This document shows positions 41,618 through 49,833 of a stretch of 64,000 nucleotides of DNA, in pieces. This stretch comes from Kitasatospora aureofaciens (lineage in GTDB: Bacteria > Actinomycetota > Actinomycetes > Streptomycetales > Streptomycetaceae). Location of the stretch: assembly GCA_000720845.1 (NCBI GenBank), contig JODU01000004.1, positions 62,001 through 126,000 on the forward strand, read 5' to 3'. Numbering within the stretch: position 1 is the first letter of the stretch; every line of letters starts with the position of its first letter. The position numbers and the translations under genes were made by a program. The notes under the pieces were generated by a model, which saw nothing but the letters and a program-made list of their open reading frames with translations, ran no database searches and had not been told where the DNA came from.

Positions 41618-42862
41618 ATGGGCGGTGTATCGCGCCGTGCCTTCACGGTGGCGGCGTTGTCGGCGTTCACGCTCGTGCCCGAGGCGTCCGCGGCGGCCCC
41701 GGGTCCCGCGAAGCCGGCGCCCCCGCGCAGCGCCGCCGCCGGGATGCGCGGGATGTGGCTGGCCACCGTGGCCAACCGCGACTGGCCCACCCGTGCGGGG
41801 CTGCGCGCCGCCGAGCAGCGCGCGGAGCTGATCGAGCACCTCGACAACGCGGTCCGGCACCGCCTCAACACGGTGATCCTCCAGGTGCGCCCGACGGCCG
41901 ACGCGCTGTGGCCCTCGGCGCACGAGCCGTGGTCGCAGTACCTGTCCGGCAGTCAGGGCCGCGACCCGGGCTGGGACCCGCTGGGCACGGCCGTGGAGGA
42001 GGCCCACGCCCGCGGCCTTCACCTGCACGCCTGGTTCAACCCGTACCGCGTCGCCACCCACGACGACCCGGCCCACCTCGTCTCCTCCCACCCCGCACGG
42101 AAGAACCCCGGCTGGGTGGTGCCGTACGGCGGGCAGCTCTACTACAACCCCGGGCTGCCCGAGGTCCGGGCCTTCGTGCTGGACGCGGTCATGGACGCGG
42201 TGGCGAAGTACGCGGTGGACGGGGTCCACTTCGACGACTACTTCTACCCCTATCCGGTGGCGGGCCAGAGCTTCGGCGACGGCGGGACCTTCGGCACCTT
42301 CGGCACCGGCTTCGCCACGAAGGCCGACTGGCGCCGGGACAACATCGACCGCCTGGTGCGCGAGACCGCACAGCGCGTCAAGGAGGTCCGGCCCGCCGCC
42401 CGCTTCGGCGTCAGCCCCTTCGGCGTGTGGCGCAACGCCGCCACCGACGAACGCGGCTCCGACACCAGGGCGGGCGTGCAGACCTACGACGACCTGTACG
42501 CGGACACCCGCAAGTGGGTGCGCGAGGGCTGGATCGACTACGTCGTGCCGCAGCTGTACTGGAACATCGGGATGGACGGCGCCGACTACGCGAAGCTGCT
42601 GCCCTGGTGGGCCGAGGTGGCCCGGGGCAGCCGCACCCAGCTGTACGTGGGGGAGGCGCTGTACAAGTCCGGCGACCCGGCCCAGCCCGCAGCCTGGCAG
42701 GACCCGGCCGAGCTGTCCCGCCACCTCGCGCTGGCCGCGCGCCACCCCGAGGTCCGCGGGCACGTCTACTTCTCCGCGAAGGACGTCGCCGAGGACCGCG
42801 GCGGCGCGATGGCGCGGGTGGCCGCCGACCACTACGCGCAGCCGGCCACCGTCCCGCGCTGA
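41618..42862 (+). CDS. Secreted glycosyl-hydrolase-like protein (GHL10/YddW family)
   Basis: 414 aa. It opens with a twin-arginine-like 'MGGVSRRAFTVAALSAFTL' and signal region to about residue 30. The GHL10 TIM-barrel motifs are 'MRGMWLATVANRDWPT', 'LNTVILQVRPTADALWPS', 'AWFNPYRV', 'VDGVHFDDYFYPYP' with acidic residues of the active-site type, and 'WIDYVVPQLYWNIG'. Relatives include digH/YddW-like enzymes that cut denuded peptidoglycan glycan strands. ATG 41618 has AGGAGG (41605-41610) 7 nt upstream. The activity here is untested. Confidence 0.85.
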   Translation: MGGVSRRAFTVAALSAFTLVPEASAAAPGPAKPAPPRSAAAGMRGMWLATVANRDWPTRAGLRAAEQRAELIEHLDNAVRHRLNTVILQVRPTADALWPSAHEPWSQYLSGSQGRDPGWDPLGTAVEEAHARGLHLHAWFNPYRVATHDDPAHLVSSHPARKNPGWVVPYGGQLYYNPGLPEVRAFVLDAVMDAVAKYAVDGVHFDDYFYPYPVAGQSFGDGGTFGTFGTGFATKADWRRDNIDRLVRETAQRVKEVRPAARFGVSPFGVWRNAATDERGSDTRAGVQTYDDLYADTRKWVREGWIDYVVPQLYWNIGMDGADYAKLLPWWAEVARGSRTQLYVGEALYKSGDPAQPAAWQDPAELSRHLALAARHPEVRGHVYFSAKDVAEDRGGAMARVAADHYAQPATVPR

Positions 42863-42892
42863 GCCGCTCCCGCGCGCGGCGCGGCCACCGCG

Positions 42893-43087
42893 CTACAGAT
42901 GGGTCTCCCTGTGCCGGATCTCCGAGTCGGGGCCGGGCGAGCACACGGCCTCGTGACCGTCCTCGAACCGGACCCGGTACGGGGGAGTGCCCTTGTCGCC
43001 CATGACTTCGACGATCTCCGCGACCTTGTCGTGCTCACCGACCACCCGGCCGTGCTGGACCAGCTGGTCGCCCTTGGTTGCGTGCAT
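42893..43087 (-). CDS. DUF1918 small protein
   Basis: 64 aa. 'MHATKGDQLVQHGRVVGEHD' and 'YRVRFEDGHEAVCSPGPDS' match DUF1918, a small SH3-like beta-barrel family common in Actinobacteria and of unknown function. RBS GAGG lies just upstream of the ATG at 43087. Confidence 0.87.
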   Translation of the reverse strand: MHATKGDQLVQHGRVVGEHDKVAEIVEVMGDKGTPPYRVRFEDGHEAVCSPGPDSEIRHRETHL

Positions 43088-43162
43088 CCGTGAGGCCTCC
43101 TCACCTGTGTGCCGCCCGGGGGCAGGGTCTGAGGGGTTGAGGATCTGAGGGTCTGACCGGGG

Positions 43163-44089
43163 CTAACCCCTGGCCCGCTGGGTGACCGCGATGCACACCA
43201 GTACGGCCGCGGCCGTCAGCGGAGCGGCCACCGGCAGGTGCTCGCCCAGGAGAAGTACCGACCACACCAGTGTGAGCAGCGGCTGGGCCAGCTGCAACTG
43301 GCTGGCCTTCGGGATGCCGATCGCCGCCATGCCCCGGTACCAGACGACCAGGCCGAGGAACTGCGAACCCATCGCCACCCACAGCAGCCCGGTCACACTG
43401 TGCGCCGTCAGGTGCACCGGCTCGGCCGACAGCGCCACCGCCGCCATCGGCACCGTCAGCGGCAGACACAGCACCAGCGCCCAGCCGATGACCTGCCACC
43501 CCGGCATCTGACGGGCCAGCCGGCCGCCCTCCGTGTAACCGGCCGCGCACACCAGCAGCGCCCCGAAGAGGTAGGCGTCGGCCGAGGTCAGCGCGCCGCC
43601 GCTCTGCTGCACCGTGAAGGCGATCACGGCCGCCGCGCCCGCCAGGGCCGCGATCCAGAAGGTGCGCGAGGGGCGGGTGCCGACGCGCAGGGCGGACAGC
43701 AGCGCGGTGGTCAGCGGCAGCAGCCCCACCACGACGGCGGCGTGTGCGGTGGTCGAGGTCTGCAGGGCGAGCGTGGTCAGCAGGGGGAAGCCCAGCACCA
43801 CCCCGGCACCGACCACCCCGAGGCCGAGCCAGTGCCGCCGCTCGGGCGGTGCCACCCGCAGGACCACCAGGCAGGCACCGGCGACGGCGGCGGCCAGGAC
43901 GCTGCGCACGGCGATCAGGGACCAGGGGCCGAAGCCCTCCAGACCCCAGGCGGTGGCCGGGAAGGTGAGGGAGAAGGCGACGACGCCCAGGGCGGCCTGG
44001 ACGGTGCCGAGGGAGGCGCCGCCGGGCATCGCGCTCGCGGCGCCGACTGCTATCCGGGGCGATGCGGTAGCGCTACTCTGTGCTCTCAT
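43163..44089 (-). CDS. EamA/DMT-family transporter
   Basis: 308 aa with ten hydrophobic segments arranged as two EamA repeats ('LGTVQAALGVVAFSLTFPAT' and 'YLFGALLVCAAGYTEGGRLA'). The second ends with 'PLLTLVWSVLLLGEHLP', the family's helix 9 signature. Members export amino acids or metabolites. The start codon (complement of 44087-44089) overlaps the start codon of the divergent MocR gene in the tetramer CATG, so both are likely made from leaderless mRNAs. MocR neighbours often control such transporters. Confidence 0.88.
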   Translation of the reverse strand: MRAQSSATASPRIAVGAASAMPGGASLGTVQAALGVVAFSLTFPATAWGLEGFGPWSLIAVRSVLAAAVAGACLVVLRVAPPERRHWLGLGVVGAGVVLGFPLLTTLALQTSTTAHAAVVVGLLPLTTALLSALRVGTRPSRTFWIAALAGAAAVIAFTVQQSGGALTSADAYLFGALLVCAAGYTEGGRLARQMPGWQVIGWALVLCLPLTVPMAAVALSAEPVHLTAHSVTGLLWVAMGSQFLGLVVWYRGMAAIGIPKASQLQLAQPLLTLVWSVLLLGEHLPVAAPLTAAAVLVCIAVTQRARG

Positions 44090-44107
44090 GCAAGAGCGTA
44101 GCAGCGT
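44068..44107. promoter_or_regulatory. Shared divergent promoter/operator, EamA transporter and MocR regulator
   Basis: The overlapping start codons (CATG, 44087-44090) lie inside a nested dyad: GCTAC (44072-44076) and GTAGC (44098-44102) outside, GCTCT (44082-44086) and AGAGC (44093-44097) inside. TACTCT (44074-44079) can be the -10 for the + strand and TACGCT (complement of 44096-44101) for the - strand. Each -10 is 5-8 nt from its start codon, so both mRNAs would be leaderless. Confidence 0.65.
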
Positions 44108-45527
44108 CGCTGACCTGGTGACCGTGTTGCGACGGGAGCTGAACCGCTACTCGCCCGGCGGAAAGCTCCCGTCCAGCCGGGCCCTCGTCGACCGGTTCCG
44201 GGTGAGCCCCGTGACGGTCTCCCGTGCCCTGGCCCAGCTGGCCGCCGAGGGGCTGGTCGTCACCCGGCCCGGCGCCGGCGCCTTCCGTGCCGCGCCGCGC
44301 CCCTCGGCCGCACCCGCCGGGGACACCTCCTGGCAAGAGGTCGCGCTCAGCGCCGACGGGGCCGCCGACCTCGTACCGCGATCCGTGGACGCCTCCGGGG
44401 TCCTGGTCTCGCTGGCCGCCCCGCCACCCGGTGTCGTGGAGTTCAACGGCGGCTACCTGCACCCGTCCCTGCAGCCGGAGCGGGCGATGGCGGCGGCCCT
44501 GGCCCGGGCCGGGCGGCGGCCGGGTGCCTGGGGCCGGCCGCCGGTGGAAGGGCTGCCGGAGCTGAGGGAGTGGTTCGCGCGCGGCATCGGCGGCGCCATC
44601 ACGGCGGCCGAGGTGCTGATCACCGCGGGCGGCCAGTCCGCGCTGGCCACCGCGCTGCGCGCGCTCGCCCCGCCCGGCGCCCCCGTGCTCGTCGAGTCCC
44701 CGACCTACCCCGGCATGCTGGCCATCGCGCGGGCGGCCGGACTGCGCCCGGTGCCCGTTCCCGTGGACGCCGACGGCGTACGTCCGGCCCTGCTCTCCGA
44801 CGCCTTCCGCGCCACCGGTGCCCGCGTCTTCGTCTGCCAGCCCCTGTTCCAGAACCCGACCGGAGCCGTGCTCGCGCCCGAGCGGCGCGCGGAGGTGCTG
44901 CGCATCGCGCGCGCGGCCGGTGCCTTCGTCGTGGAGGACGACTTCGTGCGCCGGCTGGTGCACGAGGACGCGGGCCCGCTGCCCGCCCCGCTTGCCGCCG
45001 ACGACCCGGACGGCGTCGTCGTCCACGTGTGCTCGCTGACCAAGGCGACCTCGCCCAGCTTCCGGGTGAGCGCCCTGGCCGCGCGCGGGCCGGTCCTCGA
45101 GCGCCTGCGCGCCATCCAGATCGTCGACACCTTCTTCGTGCCCCGGCCGCTCCAGGAGGCGGCTCTGGAACTCGTCGGGTCGCCCGCCTGGCCGCGCCAT
45201 CTGCGCGCGGTGTCGGCCGAGTTGAGGGCCCGCCGGGACGCCATGACCTCCGCCCTGCGTCTGGAGCTCCCCGAGATCTCCCTGGCCCGCATCCCCTCCG
45301 GCGGCTACCACCTGTGGCCGCGCCTGCCGGAGGGCGCCGACGAGAACGCCCTGACCTCGGCCGCCCTGCGCGCGGGCGTCGCGATCACGCCTGGCCGCCC
45401 GTACTTCAGCGCCGAACCCCCGGCCGCCCATGTCCGGCTGAGCTTCGCTGCGGTCGCGAACGTCGCGGAGATCGCGGAAGGGGTACGGCGCCTGCGCACC
45501 GCCTGCCAGGAGGTGTGGGGCGGCTGA
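44088..45527 (+). CDS. MocR-type regulator (GntR HTH fused to aminotransferase domain)
   Basis: 479 aa. A GntR winged HTH covers residues 5-70 ('GGKLPSSRALVDRFRVSPVT', 'VTVSRALAQLAAEGLVVTR'). A fold-type I aminotransferase-like domain covers about 115-475: 'EFNGGYLHPSLQPERAMAAA', 'ITAGGQSALATALRALAPPG', 'PTYPGMLAIARAAG', 'VCQPLFQNPTGAVLAPERR', 'VVEDDFVRRLVHE', and PLP Lys in 'VCSLTKATSPSFRV'. MocR proteins sense PLP or an amine adduct and control PLP or transport genes. Here the divergent EamA transporter is the obvious target. ATG 44088 shares bases with that gene's start. Confidence 0.9.
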   Translation: MQERSSVADLVTVLRRELNRYSPGGKLPSSRALVDRFRVSPVTVSRALAQLAAEGLVVTRPGAGAFRAAPRPSAAPAGDTSWQEVALSADGAADLVPRSVDASGVLVSLAAPPPGVVEFNGGYLHPSLQPERAMAAALARAGRRPGAWGRPPVEGLPELREWFARGIGGAITAAEVLITAGGQSALATALRALAPPGAPVLVESPTYPGMLAIARAAGLRPVPVPVDADGVRPALLSDAFRATGARVFVCQPLFQNPTGAVLAPERRAEVLRIARAAGAFVVEDDFVRRLVHEDAGPLPAPLAADDPDGVVVHVCSLTKATSPSFRVSALAARGPVLERLRAIQIVDTFFVPRPLQEAALELVGSPAWPRHLRAVSAELRARRDAMTSALRLELPEISLARIPSGGYHLWPRLPEGADENALTSAALRAGVAITPGRPYFSAEPPAAHVRLSFAAVANVAEIAEGVRRLRTACQEVWGG

Positions 45528-45584
45528 CGGAGGCCGGGGGATATCCGGTCGACGCGCTGTCCCCGGCCCTGCGAGCATCCCGGC

Positions 45585-46025
45585 ATGACCGACACGCCGA
45601 GGCTCCCCGAGGGCTACGAGATCTCCGCCGACCCGGACCGCATCGACGCCGGGCGCGTGCACCACTGGCTGTCCACCGACGCGTACTGGGCCCTGGGACG
45701 GACCCGCGAGAAGCAGGACCGGGCCATCGGGGCCTCGCTCAACTTCGGGGTGTACGACGCGGTCTCCGGCGAGCAGGTCGCGTACGCCCGGGTGGTCACC
45801 GACCTGGCCACCTTCGCGTGGCTCTGCGACGTGTACGTCGACCCGTCGGTGCGGGCCAAGGGCCTGGGCACGGCGCTGGTCGCGGCCGTGCGCGAGCACC
45901 TGGCGCCCCACGGGCTGCGGCGCATCCTGCTGGCGACGCACGACGCGCAGGGCGTCTACGAGAAGCTCGGGTTCAGGGCGCTGGACCGGCCGGAGCAGTG
46001 GATGGCCTTCGCCTTCGGTCGGTGA
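45585..46025 (+). CDS. GNAT-family N-acetyltransferase
   Basis: 146 aa. Acetyl-CoA site 'VDPSVRAKGLGTALVAAVRE' and 'LATHDAQGVYEKLGFRALDR' define a GNAT fold. The N-terminal 'AGRVHHWLSTDAYWALGRTR' is typical of a conserved small-protein subgroup (YitI-like). Substrate unknown. It follows the MocR gene by 57 bp but has its own ATG at 45585 without an obvious RBS. Confidence 0.85.
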   Translation: MTDTPRLPEGYEISADPDRIDAGRVHHWLSTDAYWALGRTREKQDRAIGASLNFGVYDAVSGEQVAYARVVTDLATFAWLCDVYVDPSVRAKGLGTALVAAVREHLAPHGLRRILLATHDAQGVYEKLGFRALDRPEQWMAFAFGR

Positions 46026-46098
46026 GCCGTGGCACACCCTGGGTAACCCGCAGGTAACACCCCTTGACCTGGACACCTTCGCACTCCACCATCACCGC

Positions 46099-46719
46099 AT
46101 GGCGCTTCGGGTCACGTTCGTCGCGGCTGCGCGCAGCTCACCGCTGCTGGCGGAGCGCTTCGACGACGACCGGCCGCTGGACCGGGCCGGCTGGGACGAG
46201 GCGGTGCGCGCCGCGGGCGACCTGCTGCCGCTGGCGGCGGCCGAGTTGCGCTACTGCTCGCCCACGCCCCGCAGCCGCGCCACCGGTGACGCCCTCGGCT
46301 GTGCTCCGCTGGCCCAACTCGCCCTGCGGGACTGCGACATGGGCCGGTGGCGCGGTCTGACACTCGGCGAGGCCATGGCCCGTGAGCCGGCGGCAGTGGA
46401 CGCCTGGCTCGCCGATCCGCGCTCGGCGCCGCACGGCGGGGAGTCGCTGCTGGGCTTCATCACCCGCGTCGGCGGCTGGCTCGACACCCGCCCCGGCGAG
46501 GACGGCGACCGGATCGTCGCCGTGGCCGAGCCCTCGGTGATCCGGGCCGCGCTGGTCTACGCGCTGAAGGCGCCGCCCGGAACGTACTGGAACCTGGACG
46601 TCCGCCCGCTGTCGGCGACCACCGTGACGGGCCGGGCGGGCCGCTGGAGCCTGCGTTTCGAAGGCGCACCGGACCAGGGTGCTACGCACCCGGCGTTTCG
46701 CGAAGGTAATCCGTCGTGA
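46099..46719 (+). CDS. Histidine-phosphatase-superfamily protein lacking both catalytic His
   Basis: 206 aa with the layout of the phosphoglycerate-mutase-like superfamily: 'ELRYCSPTPRSRATGDALG', 'LRDCDMGRWRGLTLGEAMA', 'PHGGESLLGFITRVGGWL'. The N-terminal RHG triad position reads 'VAAARSSPL', so the phospho-accepting His is missing, and the second catalytic His (normally in a HGGVIR-like motif) reads 'AVAEPSVIRAAL', i.e. Glu-Pro. It is therefore probably catalytically dead or has another activity. Its last 38 bp overlap the convergent gene. Confidence 0.78.
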   Translation: MALRVTFVAAARSSPLLAERFDDDRPLDRAGWDEAVRAAGDLLPLAAAELRYCSPTPRSRATGDALGCAPLAQLALRDCDMGRWRGLTLGEAMAREPAAVDAWLADPRSAPHGGESLLGFITRVGGWLDTRPGEDGDRIVAVAEPSVIRAALVYALKAPPGTYWNLDVRPLSATTVTGRAGRWSLRFEGAPDQGATHPAFREGNPS

Positions 46720-47134
46720 GCAGCAGGTCCTTGGCCGGGCCGCCCACCCGCCACACGGTCCGCCAGCGGTCCGGGCCCCGGACGGTGAACTCGCCCCGGT
46801 AGAGGTCGGCGGCGCACGGGTGGTCGGCCACGTGGTGCCCCGAGGTCAGGTCCAGCCCGTGGAAGGGGCGGCCGTCCGCGAAGCGCACGTCGGCGCGGCC
46901 GGGCGCGCCGCCGGGCCGGTAGCGCAGCGTGCGCTCGGCCGGCCGGGTCACGCCCTGCCAGGTGAAGGCGCCCGACTCGCGGCCGACCAGCCCGCCGCCG
47001 TCGAGTGCGTCGAAGGACGTGACCCCCTCGAACCAGCCCTCGAGGCCGCTCGCCAGATCCCGCACCGACCGCTCGGTGCGCCAGCGCCCCGCGAGGTACG
47101 CCAGTACGTCGGGCACCGGCCACAACTCGCCCAT
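46682..47134 (-). CDS. DUF6314-like small beta-rich protein
   Basis: 150 aa. The pattern 'VLAYLAGRWRTERSVRDL', 'AFTWQGVTRPAERTLRY', 'HPCAADLYRGEFTV' and C-terminal 'VWRVGGPAKDLLLTTDYLR' fits DUF6314, a lipocalin-like beta-barrel family of unknown function. The start is taken at ATG 47134, where the homologous part begins; the longer open frame to 47323 enters the promoter of the divergent arabinofuranosidase gene. Confidence 0.75.
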   Translation of the reverse strand: MGELWPVPDVLAYLAGRWRTERSVRDLASGLEGWFEGVTSFDALDGGGLVGRESGAFTWQGVTRPAERTLRYRPGGAPGRADVRFADGRPFHGLDLTSGHHVADHPCAADLYRGEFTVRGPDRWRTVWRVGGPAKDLLLTTDYLRETPGA

Positions 47135-47180
47135 TTCGACTCGCTTTCCCGCTCCGGCCCACTCGTTGCCGCGCGACCCA

Positions 47181-47209
47181 TTGACGCGCCGCGACCCCCT
47201 CCCTATCTT
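47181..47209 (+). promoter_or_regulatory. Vegetative-type promoter of the arabinofuranosidase gene
   Basis: TTGACG (47181-47186) and TATCTT (47204-47209) are exactly 17 bp apart, close to the HrdB consensus. Transcription should start near 47216. Confidence 0.8.
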
Positions 47210-47211
47210 GC

Positions 47212-47258
47212 CGTTCGAAGTGCTGACCAATGTCCGATATCTCGAACGAACTCGAACG
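47212..47258. promoter_or_regulatory. Three TCGAACG half-sites downstream of the arabinofuranosidase promoter
   Basis: CGTTCGA (47212-47218) is followed by TCGAACG at 47242-47248 and 47252-47258 (10 bp apart, on one DNA face). Placed at and just after the start point, they are good candidates for a repressor that responds to arabinose or arabinan. Confidence 0.6.
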
Positions 47259-47285
47259 ACTTCTAGTGAGAGCCGCGGAGTATCC

Positions 47286-49760
47286 ATGTCACGCACCCGC
47301 TGGAGACTCGGTCTCAGCGTCACCGCCCTCCTGACGGCCTCGGCCCTGCTGCCGTCCCCGGCACACGCCGAGGCCGTCGCCGACTACACGATCACCGTCG
47401 ACCCGTCCGGGCAGGGCCCCACGATCGACGACACGATGTACGGCGTCTTCTACGAGGACATCAACCGTGCCGCCGACGGCGGCCTGTACGCCGAGCTCGT
47501 GCAGAACCGGTCCTTCGAGTACTCCACCGCCGACCACGCCTCGTACACACCGCTCACCGGGTGGGCGGCCGACGGCACGGCCGAGGTGGTGAACGACGGG
47601 GGCCGCCTCAACGAGCGCAACCGCAACTACCTCTCGCTGGCCGCCGGTTCCACCGTCACCAACGCGGGCTACAACACCGGCATCCGGGTGGAGAAGGGTG
47701 CGAGGTACGACTTCTCGGTCTGGTCCCGCGCCGAGAGCGGCACCACCCTCACCGTCGCCCTCCGGGACGCCGCGGGCATGCTCGCCAAGGCGCGCGAGGT
47801 GGCGGCGAAGGGGAAGTGGCGCAAGTACACCGCCACCTTCACCGCGACCCGCACCAGCAACCGCGGCCGCCTCGCCGTCACCACGACCGCTCCCGCCGCC
47901 CTCGACATGGTGTCCCTCTTCCCCCGCGACACCTACAAGCAGCAGCCGGGCGGCCTGCGCAAGGACCTCGCGGAGAAGATCGAGGCCCTCCACCCCGGCT
48001 TCCTGCGCTTCCCCGGCGGCTGCCTGGTCAACACCGGCTCCATGGCGGACTACAGCGCGGACTCCGACTGGCAGCGCAAGCGCAGCTACCAGTGGAAGGA
48101 CACCATCGGCCCGGTCGAGGAGCGGGCCACCAACGCCAACTTCTGGGGCTACAACCAGAGCTACGGCCTCGGCTACTACGAGTACTTCCGCTTCGCCGAG
48201 GACATCGGCGCCATGCCGCTGCCCGTCGTCCCCGCCCTGGTCACCGGCTGCGGCCAGAACCAGGCCGTCGACGACGACGCCCTGCTGAAGCGGCACATCC
48301 AGGACACCCTCGACCTCATCGAGTTCGCCAACGGCCCCCGCACCAGCGAGTGGGGCGGCAAGCGCGCCGAGATGGGCCACCCCGAGCCCTTCCACCTCAC
48401 CCACCTCGAGGTCGGCAACGAGGAGAACCTCCCGAAGGAGTTCTTCGCCCGCTTCGAACGGTTCCGCACCGCCATCGAGGCGAAGTACCCGGACATCACC
48501 GTCGTCTCCAACTCCGGCCCCGACGACTCCGGCGCCACCTTCGACACCGCCTGGCGGCTCAACCGCGACGCCGGTGTCGCGATGGTCGACGAGCACTACT
48601 ACAACAGCCCGCAGTGGTTCCTCCAGAACAACGACCGCTACGACTCCTACGACCGGAAGGGCCCCAAGGTCTTCCTCGGCGAGTACGCCTCCCAGGGCAA
48701 CGCCTGGAAGAACGCCCTCGCCGAGGCCGCGTTCATGACCGGCCTGGAGCGCAACGCCGACGTGGTCCAACTGGCCTCCTACGCCCCGCTGCTCGCCAAC
48801 GAGGACTACGTGCAGTGGAGCCCGGACATGATCTGGTTCAACAACCACGCGTCCTGGGGCTCGGCCAACTACGAGGTCCAGAAGCTGTTCATGAACAACA
48901 CCGGCGACCGCGTCGTCCCCTCGAAGGCCACCGGCACCCCCGACGTCAGCGGCCCCATCACCGGCGCCGTCGGCCTGTCGACCTGGGCGACGAGTGCGGC
49001 GTACGACGACGTGAGGGTGACCTCGGCCGACGGGGAGACGCTCCTGTCCGACGACTTCTCCGGTGACGCCTCGCGGTGGACCCACTCGGGCTCCGGCAAC
49101 TGGACCGTCCAGGACGGCCAGTACGTCCAGACGGACACGGCGGCCGAGAACACCATGGTCACGGCGGGCGACCCGGCCTGGCACGACTACGACCTGCATG
49201 TGAAGGCCACGAAGAAGTCCGGCAAGGAGGGCTTCCTGGTCGCCTTCGGCGTCAAGGACACCGGCAACCACTACTGGTGGAACCTGGGCGGCTGGAACAA
49301 CACCCAGTCCGCCGTCGAGCACGCCTCCGACGGCGGCAAGTCGACGCTCCTGTCCAAGGCCGGGTCGATCGAGACGGGCCGCGCCTACGACATCGACGTC
49401 AAGGTCCGGGGCCGCCAGGTCACCCTCTACCTCGACGGCGAGGAGTGGGGCAGCTTCACCGACGACAAGCCGGCCGAGCCGTTCCGCCAGACCGTCACGC
49501 GCGACGACCGCACCGGCGAAATGATCGTCAAGGTCGTCAACGCCCAGGACACGGCCGCCCGCACCGCCGTAGACCTCGGCGGCGCCAAGGTCGCGTCCAG
49601 GGCACGCGTCACCACGCTGGCCGCCGACCAGGACGCGGTCAACACCGAGACGGACACCCCGGTGACCCCGGTGACGTCCACCTTCTCGGGGGCGGCGAGC
49701 ACGTTCACGTACACCTTCCCGGCGAACTCGGTGACGTTCCTCAGGATCCGACAGAGGTAG
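47286..49760 (+). CDS. Secreted alpha-L-arabinofuranosidase (GH51-like) with accessory beta-sandwich domains
   Basis: 824 aa. Signal peptide 1-28 ends in 'SPAHAEAV'. The start of the mature protein 'IDDTMYGVFYEDINRAADGG' is typical of GH51 enzymes. A carbohydrate-binding beta-sandwich (about 75-210) is inserted, then the TIM-barrel: acid/base Glu in 'HLEVGNEENLPKEFF' and nucleophile Glu in 'KVFLGEYASQGNAW'. A second jelly-roll domain (about 570-740, 'FSGDASRWTHSGSGNW') precedes the GH51 C-terminal strands. It releases arabinose from arabinoxylan or arabinan outside the cell. ATG 47286 lies 70 nt after the predicted transcript start. Confidence 0.93.
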   Translation: MSRTRWRLGLSVTALLTASALLPSPAHAEAVADYTITVDPSGQGPTIDDTMYGVFYEDINRAADGGLYAELVQNRSFEYSTADHASYTPLTGWAADGTAEVVNDGGRLNERNRNYLSLAAGSTVTNAGYNTGIRVEKGARYDFSVWSRAESGTTLTVALRDAAGMLAKAREVAAKGKWRKYTATFTATRTSNRGRLAVTTTAPAALDMVSLFPRDTYKQQPGGLRKDLAEKIEALHPGFLRFPGGCLVNTGSMADYSADSDWQRKRSYQWKDTIGPVEERATNANFWGYNQSYGLGYYEYFRFAEDIGAMPLPVVPALVTGCGQNQAVDDDALLKRHIQDTLDLIEFANGPRTSEWGGKRAEMGHPEPFHLTHLEVGNEENLPKEFFARFERFRTAIEAKYPDITVVSNSGPDDSGATFDTAWRLNRDAGVAMVDEHYYNSPQWFLQNNDRYDSYDRKGPKVFLGEYASQGNAWKNALAEAAFMTGLERNADVVQLASYAPLLANEDYVQWSPDMIWFNNHASWGSANYEVQKLFMNNTGDRVVPSKATGTPDVSGPITGAVGLSTWATSAAYDDVRVTSADGETLLSDDFSGDASRWTHSGSGNWTVQDGQYVQTDTAAENTMVTAGDPAWHDYDLHVKATKKSGKEGFLVAFGVKDTGNHYWWNLGGWNNTQSAVEHASDGGKSTLLSKAGSIETGRAYDIDVKVRGRQVTLYLDGEEWGSFTDDKPAEPFRQTVTRDDRTGEMIVKVVNAQDTAARTAVDLGGAKVASRARVTTLAADQDAVNTETDTPVTPVTSTFSGAASTFTYTFPANSVTFLRIRQR

Positions 49761-49833
49761 CCCGCCGGCCCGCCACCCGGACCGGCGACGAAACCGCCCG
49801 TCGCGCCGTCGGTCCGGGCTAGCGTGGGGACGC

